64,000 bases of DNA, taken from NCBI GenBank assembly GCA_023269825.1, contig JAGDWI010000001.1, positions 554,492 through 618,491 on the forward strand, written 5' to 3'. Below the pieces are notes generated by a model. It saw only the letters and a list, made by a program, of their open reading frames with translations. It searched no databases and was not told where the DNA came from. Shown one piece after another: positions 7,552 through 15,421 of the stretch. Position 1 is the first letter of the stretch; each line of letters begins with the position of its first letter. Both the position numbers and the translations under genes were made by a program. The DNA is from Desulfurococcaceae archaeon (lineage in GTDB: Archaea > Thermoproteota > Thermoprotei_A > Sulfolobales > Desulfurococcaceae).

Positions 7552-8394
7552 GTGGAGGATTTGAGCGTTGAAGTAAGGAAAGTTATAAGAGTTGGTAAGC
7601 AGTCAAGCGCGATCGTTGTGCCTTCAACGTGGATGAAGCAACTGGGGTTAAACCCAGGTGACCAAGTTAAATTAATCTATGATGGAAACAGAGTAATCAT
7701 GACTCCTGTGAAGGAAAGCGAGTTGCTTAGAGGACAGATCATGGTGGAAGGCTCCGATAAAGTTGCTTTTACGAAGCTTAAAGCTGCTTTCATGGAGGGA
7801 ATAGTTAACATTAAGCTGAAAGCTGAGTACGAGGAAGCAGTAAAATTACTCACCGAGTTGAAGAAAGAAGTCCCCTCTGTTTTATTCGTGACTAGGCCTG
7901 ACGCTAAGTATCACACAGTTATTTTTCCAGATATTGGTGTAGAACACGGTGATCTCATTGCGAAATTGTGCGAAGTATTCAAGAAAATAGTTAGGCGAGA
8001 TGGAGAACTAAGTGTCCTCTTATCTGATTTCAAGTACACGCAATTACTGTTGATGAGGCTACTTAAGATCAAGTACTACGAGGATACCATAAATGTCCCA
8101 GAAGCACTAGACTTAGTGCTCTTCACTAACACTCTAAGCGAAATAGTGGATTCCATAGTTAACGGAGGCTTAGAGATAACTGAGGAAATAGAGGATGCTT
8201 TGTCAATACTGGTTGAACAGTATTGTAGCAGCGACTTAGATACAGCTGTTAAAATAGGAAGCAACACTATTGTTAAAGTAGATAAGTTCCCGCATGAAAT
8301 ACAGAAACATGTCTTAAACCTAGTTGAATTAATATTTAGACGCTGTATAAGAGATAAAGCGTGTAGATGCAGACACTTCTTCCCAAAGATCTGA
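7552..8394 (+). CDS. AbrB-type DNA-binding and PhoU-like domain regulator
   Basis: A 280-residue protein. Residues 1-50 form a SpoVT/AbrB swapped-hairpin DNA-binding domain (VGKQSSAIVVPSTWMKQLGL, then GDQVKLIYDG). The rest is helical and PhoU-like, as in archaeal AbrB-PhoU proteins often linked to phosphate or ion-transport control. The C-terminal tail is cysteine-rich (RRCIRDKACRCRHFF), which could bind a metal. The GTG start at 7552 lies about 30 bp after an AT-rich TATA-like stretch (7511-7523), so a leaderless message is possible; TTG 7561 is an alternative. It stands alone between the hydrogenase and lactate operons. Whether it controls either is inference from position only. Confidence 0.75.
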   Translation: MEDLSVEVRKVIRVGKQSSAIVVPSTWMKQLGLNPGDQVKLIYDGNRVIMTPVKESELLRGQIMVEGSDKVAFTKLKAAFMEGIVNIKLKAEYEEAVKLLTELKKEVPSVLFVTRPDAKYHTVIFPDIGVEHGDLIAKLCEVFKKIVRRDGELSVLLSDFKYTQLLLMRLLKIKYYEDTINVPEALDLVLFTNTLSEIVDSIVNGGLEITEEIEDALSILVEQYCSSDLDTAVKIGSNTIVKVDKFPHEIQKHVLNLVELIFRRCIRDKACRCRHFFPKI

Positions 8395-8526
8395 TTTCTC
8401 TATTCTAGAAACCACGTTACTGTAAGAAGCACACCTGTTTCACGGTAACCATAACTAGTGTTCCTGCGCGGACTGAATTAAGTTTTTAGACTACTAAGCT
8501 AATATAGTTAGTTGAGGCCGTGGTTC

Positions 8527-9336
8527 ATGAATATACTTGTTTTAATTAAACCTACTCCTGACATAACTAAAGTAAGATTTGATGTTGAGAAAGGAGTTGT
8601 TGACAGGGGTTCAGCTTCACTCGAGATAAATCCCTTCGACTTATACGCTATTGAGGTTGCTAAGAGAATTAAGAGAGTATTCGGGGGATTCATTACATCA
8701 TTATCCATGGCTCCTCCACACGCTGAACCAGCTTTAAGAGACGCTATAGCGAGAGGTGTTGATAGAGCCATACTGCTTAGTGATAGGAGGTTTGCTGGTG
8801 CAGATACTTGGGCTACATCTTACACGTTAGCTTCAGCTATAAGGAAACTAGGGTCATTTAACATTATACTATGCGGTGAGAAATCAGTTGACGGTGATAC
8901 CGCACACGTTGGCCCAGAGGTTGCTGAGTTCCTTGGGATACCTCACGTATCCTTCGTAACTAGGATCATTGATGTCTCAGTGGATAAAGTAATCGTTGAA
9001 TCCGATTTCGGTGAAGCATACTATGAAGTCGAATTAAAACTACCCGCTCTAATAGCTCTCTCAAGACCCGTTATATTCAGAGACGAGTTCATTGAACCAT
9101 CTATGCCTAAGGTAAGCGATGTCTTGAGAGCTAAGAAAGCGAAGATCGATGTCTGGAGCGCTGATCAACTCGCAGACGTAGCCGATGTAAGTAAGTTTGG
9201 TTTAAATGGTTCCCCAACGAGAGTTGTGAGAGCATACTATGCTCTCGAGAAAGGCAGAGAAACCAGGGTCGTTAAGGGAGAGGAAGGAGTAAACATGATA
9301 CTGAGTGTTCTGAGAGAAACAGGTGTTATTTCATGA
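8527..9336 (+). CDS. etfB: Electron-transfer flavoprotein beta subunit (bifurcating-type candidate)
   Basis: EtfB/FixA family, 269 residues, beginning MNILVLIKPTPD as usual for the family. The segment VDGDTAHVGPEVAEFLGIP resembles the DGDTAQVGP motif of Etf proteins that carry an extra FAD in place of AMP, which suggests flavin-based bifurcation. ATG 8527 is chosen because it lies nine bases after GAGG (8514-8517); a TTG at 8512 would overlap that motif. The downstream etfA start overlaps its stop by 4 bp (ATGA). It is the first gene of an etfB-etfA-lactate dehydrogenase-larA operon, the order of the Acetobacterium woodii Lct genes apart from the permease. Confidence 0.92.
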   Translation: MNILVLIKPTPDITKVRFDVEKGVVDRGSASLEINPFDLYAIEVAKRIKRVFGGFITSLSMAPPHAEPALRDAIARGVDRAILLSDRRFAGADTWATSYTLASAIRKLGSFNIILCGEKSVDGDTAHVGPEVAEFLGIPHVSFVTRIIDVSVDKVIVESDFGEAYYEVELKLPALIALSRPVIFRDEFIEPSMPKVSDVLRAKKAKIDVWSADQLADVADVSKFGLNGSPTRVVRAYYALEKGRETRVVKGEEGVNMILSVLRETGVIS

Positions 9337-10316
9337 ATTGGCGAGGAGTACTCGTCTACGCTGAAAACTACAGCGGGAGAATACACAGAGCATCCTTCGA
9401 GCTACTGGGTAAAGCAAGAGAACTACTACCCAGGATAAGCGGGGAATTATTCGCAGTAACTGTTACTAGTGAAAATAAAGCTGAAGAGTATTCAAGGGAG
9501 TTAATAGCATATGGAGCTGATAAAGTAGTTGAATACGTTGTTGAGGAAAATCATTTAACCAACCCATTAATACATAGAAATGCTTTAATCGACGCCATTA
9601 AGTACATTAAACCTAAACTAGTCCTTGTCCCAGCAACCCCGTGGGGTAGAAGTATTGCTCCACGAGTAGCTGCAAGTATTGGTACCGGTATCACAGCTGA
9701 TTGCTTAGATGTATATGTTGACGATGAAGGAAACATTGTTCAAGTGAGGCCCGCTTTCACGGGGAACATCATCGCGCACATAAAGACATTAACTAACCCG
9801 GTGATAACTACTGTTAGACCAGGTGTTTTCCAAGTACCCTCCCCGGATTATGGGAGAAAAGGAGAAGCGTTGATTAGATCAATTGAAGCAAGCGGCGCTG
9901 ATAAACTGAGAGTTCTAAGAGTTGCCAGGGTGAAAACAGTTAAGCTCTCTGAAGCAGATGTAATTGTCTCAATAGGTAAAGGAGTGAGAAGCAGAGAGGA
10001 CATTAAGTTATTCGAGGAACTCGCTAGGGAGATAGGGGCTCAATTAGCGTGCAGTAAACCCCTAGTCGACATGGGTTGGATGGAGAGAGATAGACAAGTA
10101 GGGTTCAGCGGTAACATCGTTAAACCAAGACTATACATAGCCTTGGGGATTTCAGGTGCACCACAACACATTGCTGGAATGAGGGACTCCAAGTACGTTG
10201 TCTCAGTGAACATTGATCCATCCGCGCCCATAGCGAAGTACAGTGATTTATTCGTGGTAGGAGACATCTACGATGTTGCTAAAAAAATATTACAAGCTTT
10301 AAGAAACTTAAAATAG
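9333..10316 (+). CDS. etfA: Electron-transfer flavoprotein alpha subunit
   Basis: EtfA/FixB family, 327 residues. The C-terminal FAD-binding half is clear: VGFSGNIVKPRLYIALGISG, then APQHIAGM and VNIDPSAPIAKYSDLFVVGD. The N-terminal half has the family strand VLVPATPWGRSIAPRVAA. Unlike LctC of Acetobacterium woodii, it lacks an added ferredoxin domain. It pairs with EtfB to move electrons between NAD(H), ferredoxin and the dehydrogenase encoded next. It is translationally coupled to etfB through a 4-bp overlap. The family is firm; bifurcation is an inference from EtfB and context. Confidence 0.93.
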   Translation: MNWRGVLVYAENYSGRIHRASFELLGKARELLPRISGELFAVTVTSENKAEEYSRELIAYGADKVVEYVVEENHLTNPLIHRNALIDAIKYIKPKLVLVPATPWGRSIAPRVAASIGTGITADCLDVYVDDEGNIVQVRPAFTGNIIAHIKTLTNPVITTVRPGVFQVPSPDYGRKGEALIRSIEASGADKLRVLRVARVKTVKLSEADVIVSIGKGVRSREDIKLFEELAREIGAQLACSKPLVDMGWMERDRQVGFSGNIVKPRLYIALGISGAPQHIAGMRDSKYVVSVNIDPSAPIAKYSDLFVVGDIYDVAKKILQALRNLK

Positions 10317-10325
10317 GTGGAATAC

Positions 10326-11714
10326 TTGGCTCTACCCATTTCTCTAATCAATGAACTCAAATCCACTGTGGGAGATCAATGGGTTATCATAGAGGAGAAA
10401 GCTGTTGAGAGATACTTATACGATGAAACAGCCTACGGAGTTAGACCACAACCAGTTAGAGACATTGTCGTAGTGAAACCTGGTTCAACCGAGGAAGTAT
10501 CCGAGGTACTAAAACTAGCAAATAAGTACAAGGCAAAAGTCTACATTAGAGGCGGTGGAACAGGGTTAGTTGGCGGAGCTATACCAACAAAACCAGGGAT
10601 TGTTCTATCACTGGAGAGAATGGATAAAGTACACGTGGATTCAGAGAACATGGTTGCAGAAGCCGAAGCAGGAGCAACTCTCGGGAAACTCATAGAAGAA
10701 GCTGAGAAACACAACTTAATGTTCCCAGCACACCCAGGCGATGAAGGCGCATTCATTGGGGGGTTAATAGCATGTAACGCCGGGGGCTCTAGAGCCGTTA
10801 AAACAGGAGTTATGAGGAACTATGTTCTAGGCTTAGAAGTAGTCCTCCCTACTGGTGAAGTACTGAAACTCGGTGCTAAAACAATAAAGAACAACTTCGG
10901 ATACAACTTAGCCCACTTATTCGTAGGTAGTGAAGGAGTCCTAGGAGTAGTAACAAAAGCGTACTTGAGGCTATACCCGAAGTGGAGTTACACAGCAACA
11001 ATCGTAGTGCCATTCGATAGTAGAGTCAAAGCATTCAAGACAGCTAAGAAACTCTTGTTCTCTGGTTTAATACCACTAGCACTAGAATACTTTGATAGAA
11101 GAGTCATAGAAGCATCCGCGAAACACCTCGGGCTCCAATGGCCAATCATGGAGGGAGACTACTTCCTAATGGTGATACTAGCTGAGGCCTTAGAGGACGT
11201 TTTATTCTTGGAGTTAGAGTACGTGGATAAAGCAGCGAGAGAAGAGGGATCACTTGAACCCTTCGCCACTCAGAGAACAGATGAACAGAAAACACTGCTC
11301 AAAATTAGAAGTGAGATATTCACAGCTTTGAAGAAGGATACCTTCGACATCCTCGACACCACGGTTCCCTTAGGCAGCGTGGATAAATTCATTGAAGCAG
11401 TTATGGATATCGAGAGAAAGCATGGAGTATGGCTACCCGTCTACGGTCACGTAGGTGACGGAAACATCCATATACATGTATTAAATTACCAGGGTTACAC
11501 AAGGGAGCAGCTCATTGGAGTATCTGAGGAAATCTATGAAGCAGCCCTCAAGCTTGGAGGAGTAATAACAGGTGAACACGGCATTGGTTACATTAGGAGA
11601 AAGTACGTGAGGAGGCTTCTAGGCGATGTATGGGTAGAAACCATGAGGAAACTAAAGGGGATCTTAGACCCTAATAAAGTACTTAACCCGGATAAAGTAA
11701 TACCAGAAGAGTGA
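10326..11714 (+). CDS. FAD-dependent D-lactate/glycolate-type dehydrogenase (GlcD/LctD family)
   Basis: About 462 residues with two domains. An N-terminal PCMH-type FAD-binding domain holds YIRGGGTGLVGGAIPTKPG and CNAGGSRAVKTG. A C-terminal FAD-linked oxidase domain holds VYGHVGDGNIHIHVL and GVITGEHGIGYIRRKYV. This is the GlcD/Dld/LctD family, which oxidises 2-hydroxy acids. With Etf genes directly upstream and lactate racemase directly downstream, D-lactate is the best substrate guess. The TTG start at 10326 follows AGGTGG with a 5-base spacer, the same spacing used by neighbouring genes; GTG 10317 is the alternative. Glycolate or another 2-hydroxy acid cannot be excluded. Confidence 0.88.
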   Translation: MALPISLINELKSTVGDQWVIIEEKAVERYLYDETAYGVRPQPVRDIVVVKPGSTEEVSEVLKLANKYKAKVYIRGGGTGLVGGAIPTKPGIVLSLERMDKVHVDSENMVAEAEAGATLGKLIEEAEKHNLMFPAHPGDEGAFIGGLIACNAGGSRAVKTGVMRNYVLGLEVVLPTGEVLKLGAKTIKNNFGYNLAHLFVGSEGVLGVVTKAYLRLYPKWSYTATIVVPFDSRVKAFKTAKKLLFSGLIPLALEYFDRRVIEASAKHLGLQWPIMEGDYFLMVILAEALEDVLFLELEYVDKAAREEGSLEPFATQRTDEQKTLLKIRSEIFTALKKDTFDILDTTVPLGSVDKFIEAVMDIERKHGVWLPVYGHVGDGNIHIHVLNYQGYTREQLIGVSEEIYEAALKLGGVITGEHGIGYIRRKYVRRLLGDVWVETMRKLKGILDPNKVLNPDKVIPEE

Positions 11715-11719
11715 ATTAA

Positions 11720-12988
11720 ATGAGAGTGCTCTTCCCATATGGGAGAAAATTCCTGGAGCTAGATTTACCTAGTGAAACCACTGTACTATACTCAGCAATC
11801 CCGAGAGGAAGAAGTGGAGCCGAAGCAGTGACCATGGCTGAGGAGAGCTTGAAGCAACCCATTGACTCTCCATCACTACGTGAATTAGCCATGGGTAAGC
11901 AGAGAGTAGTAGTATTAATCACTGATAAAACAAGAGCTACACCTAATAAGCTACTCCTCGAGGCTCTACTAAGCGAGCTGAGAGAAGCCGGCGTGAGGAG
12001 AGACAACGTTGAGATCGTTGTTGCAACAGGGCTCCATAAACCACACACTAGGAGGGAGATCGAGGAACTCGTAGGCGTTGAAATCGCTGATGAGTACAGT
12101 GTCTACAGCCATAACTCAGATGAATACGATTCAATGGTTTACCTGGGTAGAACAAGTCATGGTACAGAGATCTACGTTAATAAATCAGTTGTAAACGCTG
12201 ACTTAGTCATAGGCGTAGGCCTCATAGAACCACACTTATTCGCAGGGTATAGTGGTGGGAGAAAACTCATTTTACCAGGTGTTTCAGCTACTAAGACTGT
12301 ATACCAAAACCATGGCTACAAAATGCTCACACACCCGAAGGCAGACTACGGTTACCTCGAAGGCAACCCTGTACACGAAGACATGGTTGAAGCATCTAAA
12401 CTAGTTAAAAACTACAAGTTCATAATCCATGTACTGCTAGATAAGGAGAAGAAAGTGTTCTCAGTTGTATCCGGGGACCCGTACAGTGCACATGAGCAAG
12501 GCGTAAGAATACTAGATAAGTACGTGAAGGTGAGTGCACCCTTCGAAGCTGATTTAACAATAGTTACTAACGGTGGATACCCACTGGATAGAGATCTATA
12601 TCAAGCTGTTAAAGGAATGGTTACAGCTTCTAGAGTTACGAGGAGAAACGGCTACATAATAATGCTCTCAGAGTGCATTGACGGAGTTGGACACGAGTCC
12701 TTCAGAGAACTAGCATCAATAAGTAAAAACCCGGAGGAGATACTACGCTACATACGGGAAAACGAGCCTATTAGAGACCAGTGGGAAGCCCAGAAACTCG
12801 CTCAAGTATTATTGAAGAACAGAGTCATAGTTGTCACTAGGAACATTAAGCATGAAACACTCGAAGAAATGAACCTCACGCCTGCATCAACATTCGAGGA
12901 AGCATTTGAAACAGCTTGTAGGAGTATTTCATGTAGACACATAATAGCAATACCTGAAGGACCATACGTTATACCTGTTCCACCATGA
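11720..12988 (+). CDS. larA: Lactate racemase LarA (nickel-pincer enzyme family)
   Basis: A 422-residue LarA-family (DUF2088) protein. The residues that bind the nickel-pincer cofactor in Lactiplantibacillus LarA have counterparts at nearly the same positions: H106 in GLHKPH, K182 in YSGGRKLILPG (the lysine that carries the pincer nucleotide) and H198 in YQNHGY. It would interconvert L- and D-lactate and so feed the dehydrogenase encoded just upstream; only 5 bp separate the genes. The cofactor-building genes larB, larC and larE are not in this window, so cofactor supply must come from elsewhere. Other LarA homologues racemise different 2-hydroxy acids, but the operon favours lactate. Confidence 0.88.
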   Translation: MRVLFPYGRKFLELDLPSETTVLYSAIPRGRSGAEAVTMAEESLKQPIDSPSLRELAMGKQRVVVLITDKTRATPNKLLLEALLSELREAGVRRDNVEIVVATGLHKPHTRREIEELVGVEIADEYSVYSHNSDEYDSMVYLGRTSHGTEIYVNKSVVNADLVIGVGLIEPHLFAGYSGGRKLILPGVSATKTVYQNHGYKMLTHPKADYGYLEGNPVHEDMVEASKLVKNYKFIIHVLLDKEKKVFSVVSGDPYSAHEQGVRILDKYVKVSAPFEADLTIVTNGGYPLDRDLYQAVKGMVTASRVTRRNGYIIMLSECIDGVGHESFRELASISKNPEEILRYIRENEPIRDQWEAQKLAQVLLKNRVIVVTRNIKHETLEEMNLTPASTFEEAFETACRSISCRHIIAIPEGPYVIPVPP

Positions 12989-13095
12989 ACAATTATCACT
13001 CTTAAATAAGGTTTAAATAGTAAGTAGTACTAAGTATACGGTGAACTCTTTGCTAATCAATAATAGGTCTCTATAATTAACACTGCGTATATTAA

Positions 13096-13218
13096 TGGGG
13101 CTCGCTCTACAACTACCTCCACGGGGTTAGGACTGCACCGGACAGCGTGGTCTACAAGGCACTCCAGTACCTGGAGGAACACGAGTTCAACGAGGTGGTG
13201 AAGGGCCTCGTCGCTTAG
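13096..13218 (+). pseudogene. Integrase-like fragment next to tRNA-Gly
   Basis: Forty codons between two stops encode a peptide beginning WGSLYNYLHGVRTAPD and continuing VVYKALQYLEEHEF. This resembles the N-terminal helix-turn-helix region of archaeal tyrosine integrases. There is no start codon and no catalytic domain follows. The fragment is visibly more GC-rich than its neighbours and lies 145 bp from a tRNA gene, the usual target of archaeal integrases. I infer a relic of an integrated element. The match is from memory of the family and could be to another HTH protein. Confidence 0.35.
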
Positions 13219-13362
13219 GGCGCTAACATCCACTCTATCATGCAAGGAGCTAGCGGACATGATTTCACCCAGTAAATCACATAGTAGTTGACACCCCCGC
13301 CACGGGAGCTTGAACTATGGGAAACAACTCTATAGAATTTATATGGGTATTTAAAGGAGGTG

Positions 13363-13438
13363 TGCGGCGGCCGGGATTTGAACCCGGGATCTCCGGCTTG
13401 GGGGGCCGGCGTCCTAGTCCAGGCTGGACGACCGCCGC
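13363..13438 (-). tRNA. tRNA-Gly (anticodon CCC)
   Basis: A full cloverleaf folds on the minus strand. The acceptor is GCGGCGG with CCGCCGC, the D stem GTCC/GGAC, the anticodon stem CCGGC/GCCGG and the T stem CCGGG/CCCGG with loop TTCAAAT. The discriminator is A and CCA is not encoded. The anticodon loop reads CCCCCAA, giving anticodon CCC, which reads GGG codons. Position 33 is C instead of the nearly universal U. There is no intron. Confidence 0.9.
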
Positions 13439-13490
13439 TTCGTTTTTATTGTTTTATTGGGAGGGGTTTATTTAGTTTTCTCGTGTATAG

Positions 13491-13775
13491 TTATGATGGT
13501 TTACTGTGAGCGGGTATAAATGTTGGTGCTCTTCTTCCTCCACTGTATGGTTTCAATATGTTTTGCTTCACTGCTTCTTTGAGTAATCTCTTAGCATCGC
13601 TTACTTTGATACTGTATGCTGCTGCGAGCGAGTATGGTGTATAGTACTTAGTGTTTCCTTTCTCAACTTCGCTTTTGAGTTTCCTGAGTAGTTCACTTAG
13701 TTCCACGGTTGTACGTAGTTGCACTTCCTGTGGAACCTCTATTTTCTCATGTCTCCTGGATTTGGGTGCAGACAC
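13491..13775 (-). CDS. rps25e: Small ribosomal subunit protein eS25
   Basis: About 94 residues with the eS25 winged-helix pattern: TVELSELLRKLKSEVEK, then KYYTPYSLAAAYSIKVSDAKRLLKEA. A short basic N-terminal tail is present (SAPKSRRHEK). It is a component of the 30S subunit found in archaea and eukaryotes. The start is GTG 13775, six bases after GAGGTG; GTG 13784 lies inside that motif and is less likely. It is transcribed toward the tRNA-Gly gene on the same strand. Confidence 0.85.
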   Translation of the reverse strand: MSAPKSRRHEKIEVPQEVQLRTTVELSELLRKLKSEVEKGNTKYYTPYSLAAAYSIKVSDAKRLLKEAVKQNILKPYSGGRRAPTFIPAHSKPS

Positions 13776-13832
13776 TTTAAGCACCTCTTAGCGTAGAATC
13801 ATGTTATATTATTATATCACGAGGTTTAAAAA

Positions 13833-14600
13833 TCACCCAGTTAAGTTCCGGATGTAGACTTTGTACGTGAACAATACTGCGAGAGTAGACCACACTATGA
13901 GACCAGTTAAATTGAAGAATACGTCGATTGATGAAACATAGTTGAAGCCATACCTGTATATATTCACCGTCATACTCATAGGAGAGTAGTAAGCGAAGGG
14001 AGCTGCTGAACCAAGTCTAACTGCTAGAGCTTTCTCAGGGTAAAACACGTTTGAAACAAAGAAGAAGACGAAGTACACTAGGGACCTAATCGCTGCTTGT
14101 AAGTTGAAATCCCTCGTCAGCGTGGACACTGTAATCGATAAACCAGACATCGTTACAGCTAGTAGTAGAGACGCTGTTAAAATCAACAACCATTTATCAA
14201 CACTAGGTAAACCCATCAATACTACAGCCAGTATAATGAACCCTGCTTGATACATAAACCCTCTTAAAACACCACCCAGTATTCTACCTGCAACTAGTTG
14301 TCCACGAGTAACAGGTAGAGACACTAAGTAGTGCGTCACCTCACGCCTCAACTCGATGCCAACTTCTCTACCAATACTGAACGCTGATATGAAGATCGAT
14401 AAGCACAATATGCCTGGAGTAATGAATCTAATGTAGTCAGGTATGTAAGCAGGATTCACTAACCCTCTGAAAATAACTGCGAATATCACTAAATCCGCAA
14501 TGTTCATTGCTAGTTGCCCAGCAAGCCAGTATATGTTCCGCCAGAACCTCGCGAGATCTCTTTGAGCAACTAGTAGTAGTCCTCTAAGCCAATCCATCAC
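13833..14600 (-). CDS. ABC-2 type transporter permease
   Basis: A 255-residue protein with about six hydrophobic segments, ABC-2 (drug or polysaccharide exporter) type. The segment IGREVGIELRREVTHYLVSLPVTRGQLVAGRILGG is the usual cytoplasmic coupling region, placed between the second and third membrane spans. It is the last gene of a three-gene exporter operon and its start overlaps the preceding permease by 4 bp. The two permeases probably form a heterodimer. The substrate is unknown; homologous systems export drugs, lipids or surface polymers. Confidence 0.82.
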   Translation of the reverse strand: MMDWLRGLLLVAQRDLARFWRNIYWLAGQLAMNIADLVIFAVIFRGLVNPAYIPDYIRFITPGILCLSIFISAFSIGREVGIELRREVTHYLVSLPVTRGQLVAGRILGGVLRGFMYQAGFIILAVVLMGLPSVDKWLLILTASLLLAVTMSGLSITVSTLTRDFNLQAAIRSLVYFVFFFVSNVFYPEKALAVRLGSAAPFAYYSPMSMTVNIYRYGFNYVSSIDVFFNLTGLIVWSTLAVLFTYKVYIRNLTG

Positions 14601-15421
14601 TTCCAGCCACCTGCTTCAAGTTTTCTCTCATAGTACTCTACTGCGAGAACAAGTAAACCCATGGAGAACGCAACCATGTAGACAACTATTGGTGCAACAC
14701 CATACTTGAAAACCATGTAGTACTCTGGGAAAACAAGTATTCTCAGGAAATCAGCTAGATTAGATATTGGGTTCATTAAGGCAATAACATAGTAGGGTGC
14801 TATACCAGATGCTTCAATAACGGGTAATGGGTAAAACACAGTACTCAACCTAACTAGTAATGCATCTATTGCACCTACAAGTATGTCCGTTAAATCAGTT
14901 GATTTAACGGAGAAAACAAGTAGTAGCACGAAGCTAACTACACCAATGGAGAACACGAGTGCTGAGATCAAAGATACAATTATGGAGAACAAGTTACTCA
15001 CACCTAGAATAACATACACTACTATCATCATGGGTAATGTGAAGATAATAGTTGACAAACTACTCCCCAGGACTCGGCCAACAGCGAAAACCCCTCTCTT
15101 AATCGGTAGAGATAAATGGTACTCAACTATTCCATCGTCGAATTCATCTGCGATAACGTAACCTCTCGAAATACTCGTAGAGTATATCAGAGATGTATAT
15201 ATTCCAAGCAAGTAGAAGTAATAGTAGTCTACCCCACCAGTGTACTCTAGGATGCTTTGACTAACAATGAATGAGATTGCTCTAGCGAATACTAGTACTT
15301 GTAGAGTAAACCAAGCTACACGCATAGCTAAGAACACTTTCTGGTTCTTGAGCTTCATTAAATCCCATGATGCCACTAGAAGAATGCTCCTAATATTGCT
15401 CGTGAAACTAGGATTCCTCAC
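14597..15421 (-). CDS. ABC-2 type transporter permease
   Basis: A 274-residue protein with about six membrane spans. The coupling segment reads ADEFDDGIVEYHLSLPIKRG followed by FAVGRVLGS, which parallels the downstream permease and marks it as the partner half-transporter. The start overlaps the ATPase gene by 14 bp. The central hydrophobic region VILGVSNLFSIIVSLISALV is typical of ABC-2 proteins. The substrate is unknown. Confidence 0.82.
   Translation of the reverse strand: MRNPSFTSNIRSILLVASWDLMKLKNQKVFLAMRVAWFTLQVLVFARAISFIVSQSILEYTGGVDYYYFYLLGIYTSLIYSTSISRGYVIADEFDDGIVEYHLSLPIKRGVFAVGRVLGSSLSTIIFTLPMMIVVYVILGVSNLFSIIVSLISALVFSIGVVSFVLLLVFSVKSTDLTDILVGAIDALLVRLSTVFYPLPVIEASGIAPYYVIALMNPISNLADFLRILVFPEYYMVFKYGVAPIVVYMVAFSMGLLVLAVEYYERKLEAGGWK

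Noticed and set aside
13057-13260. Minus-strand 67-codon frame near tRNA-Gly
   Set aside because: The plus strand gives the more protein-like reading (integrase-type fragment); the minus frame is probably its shadow.
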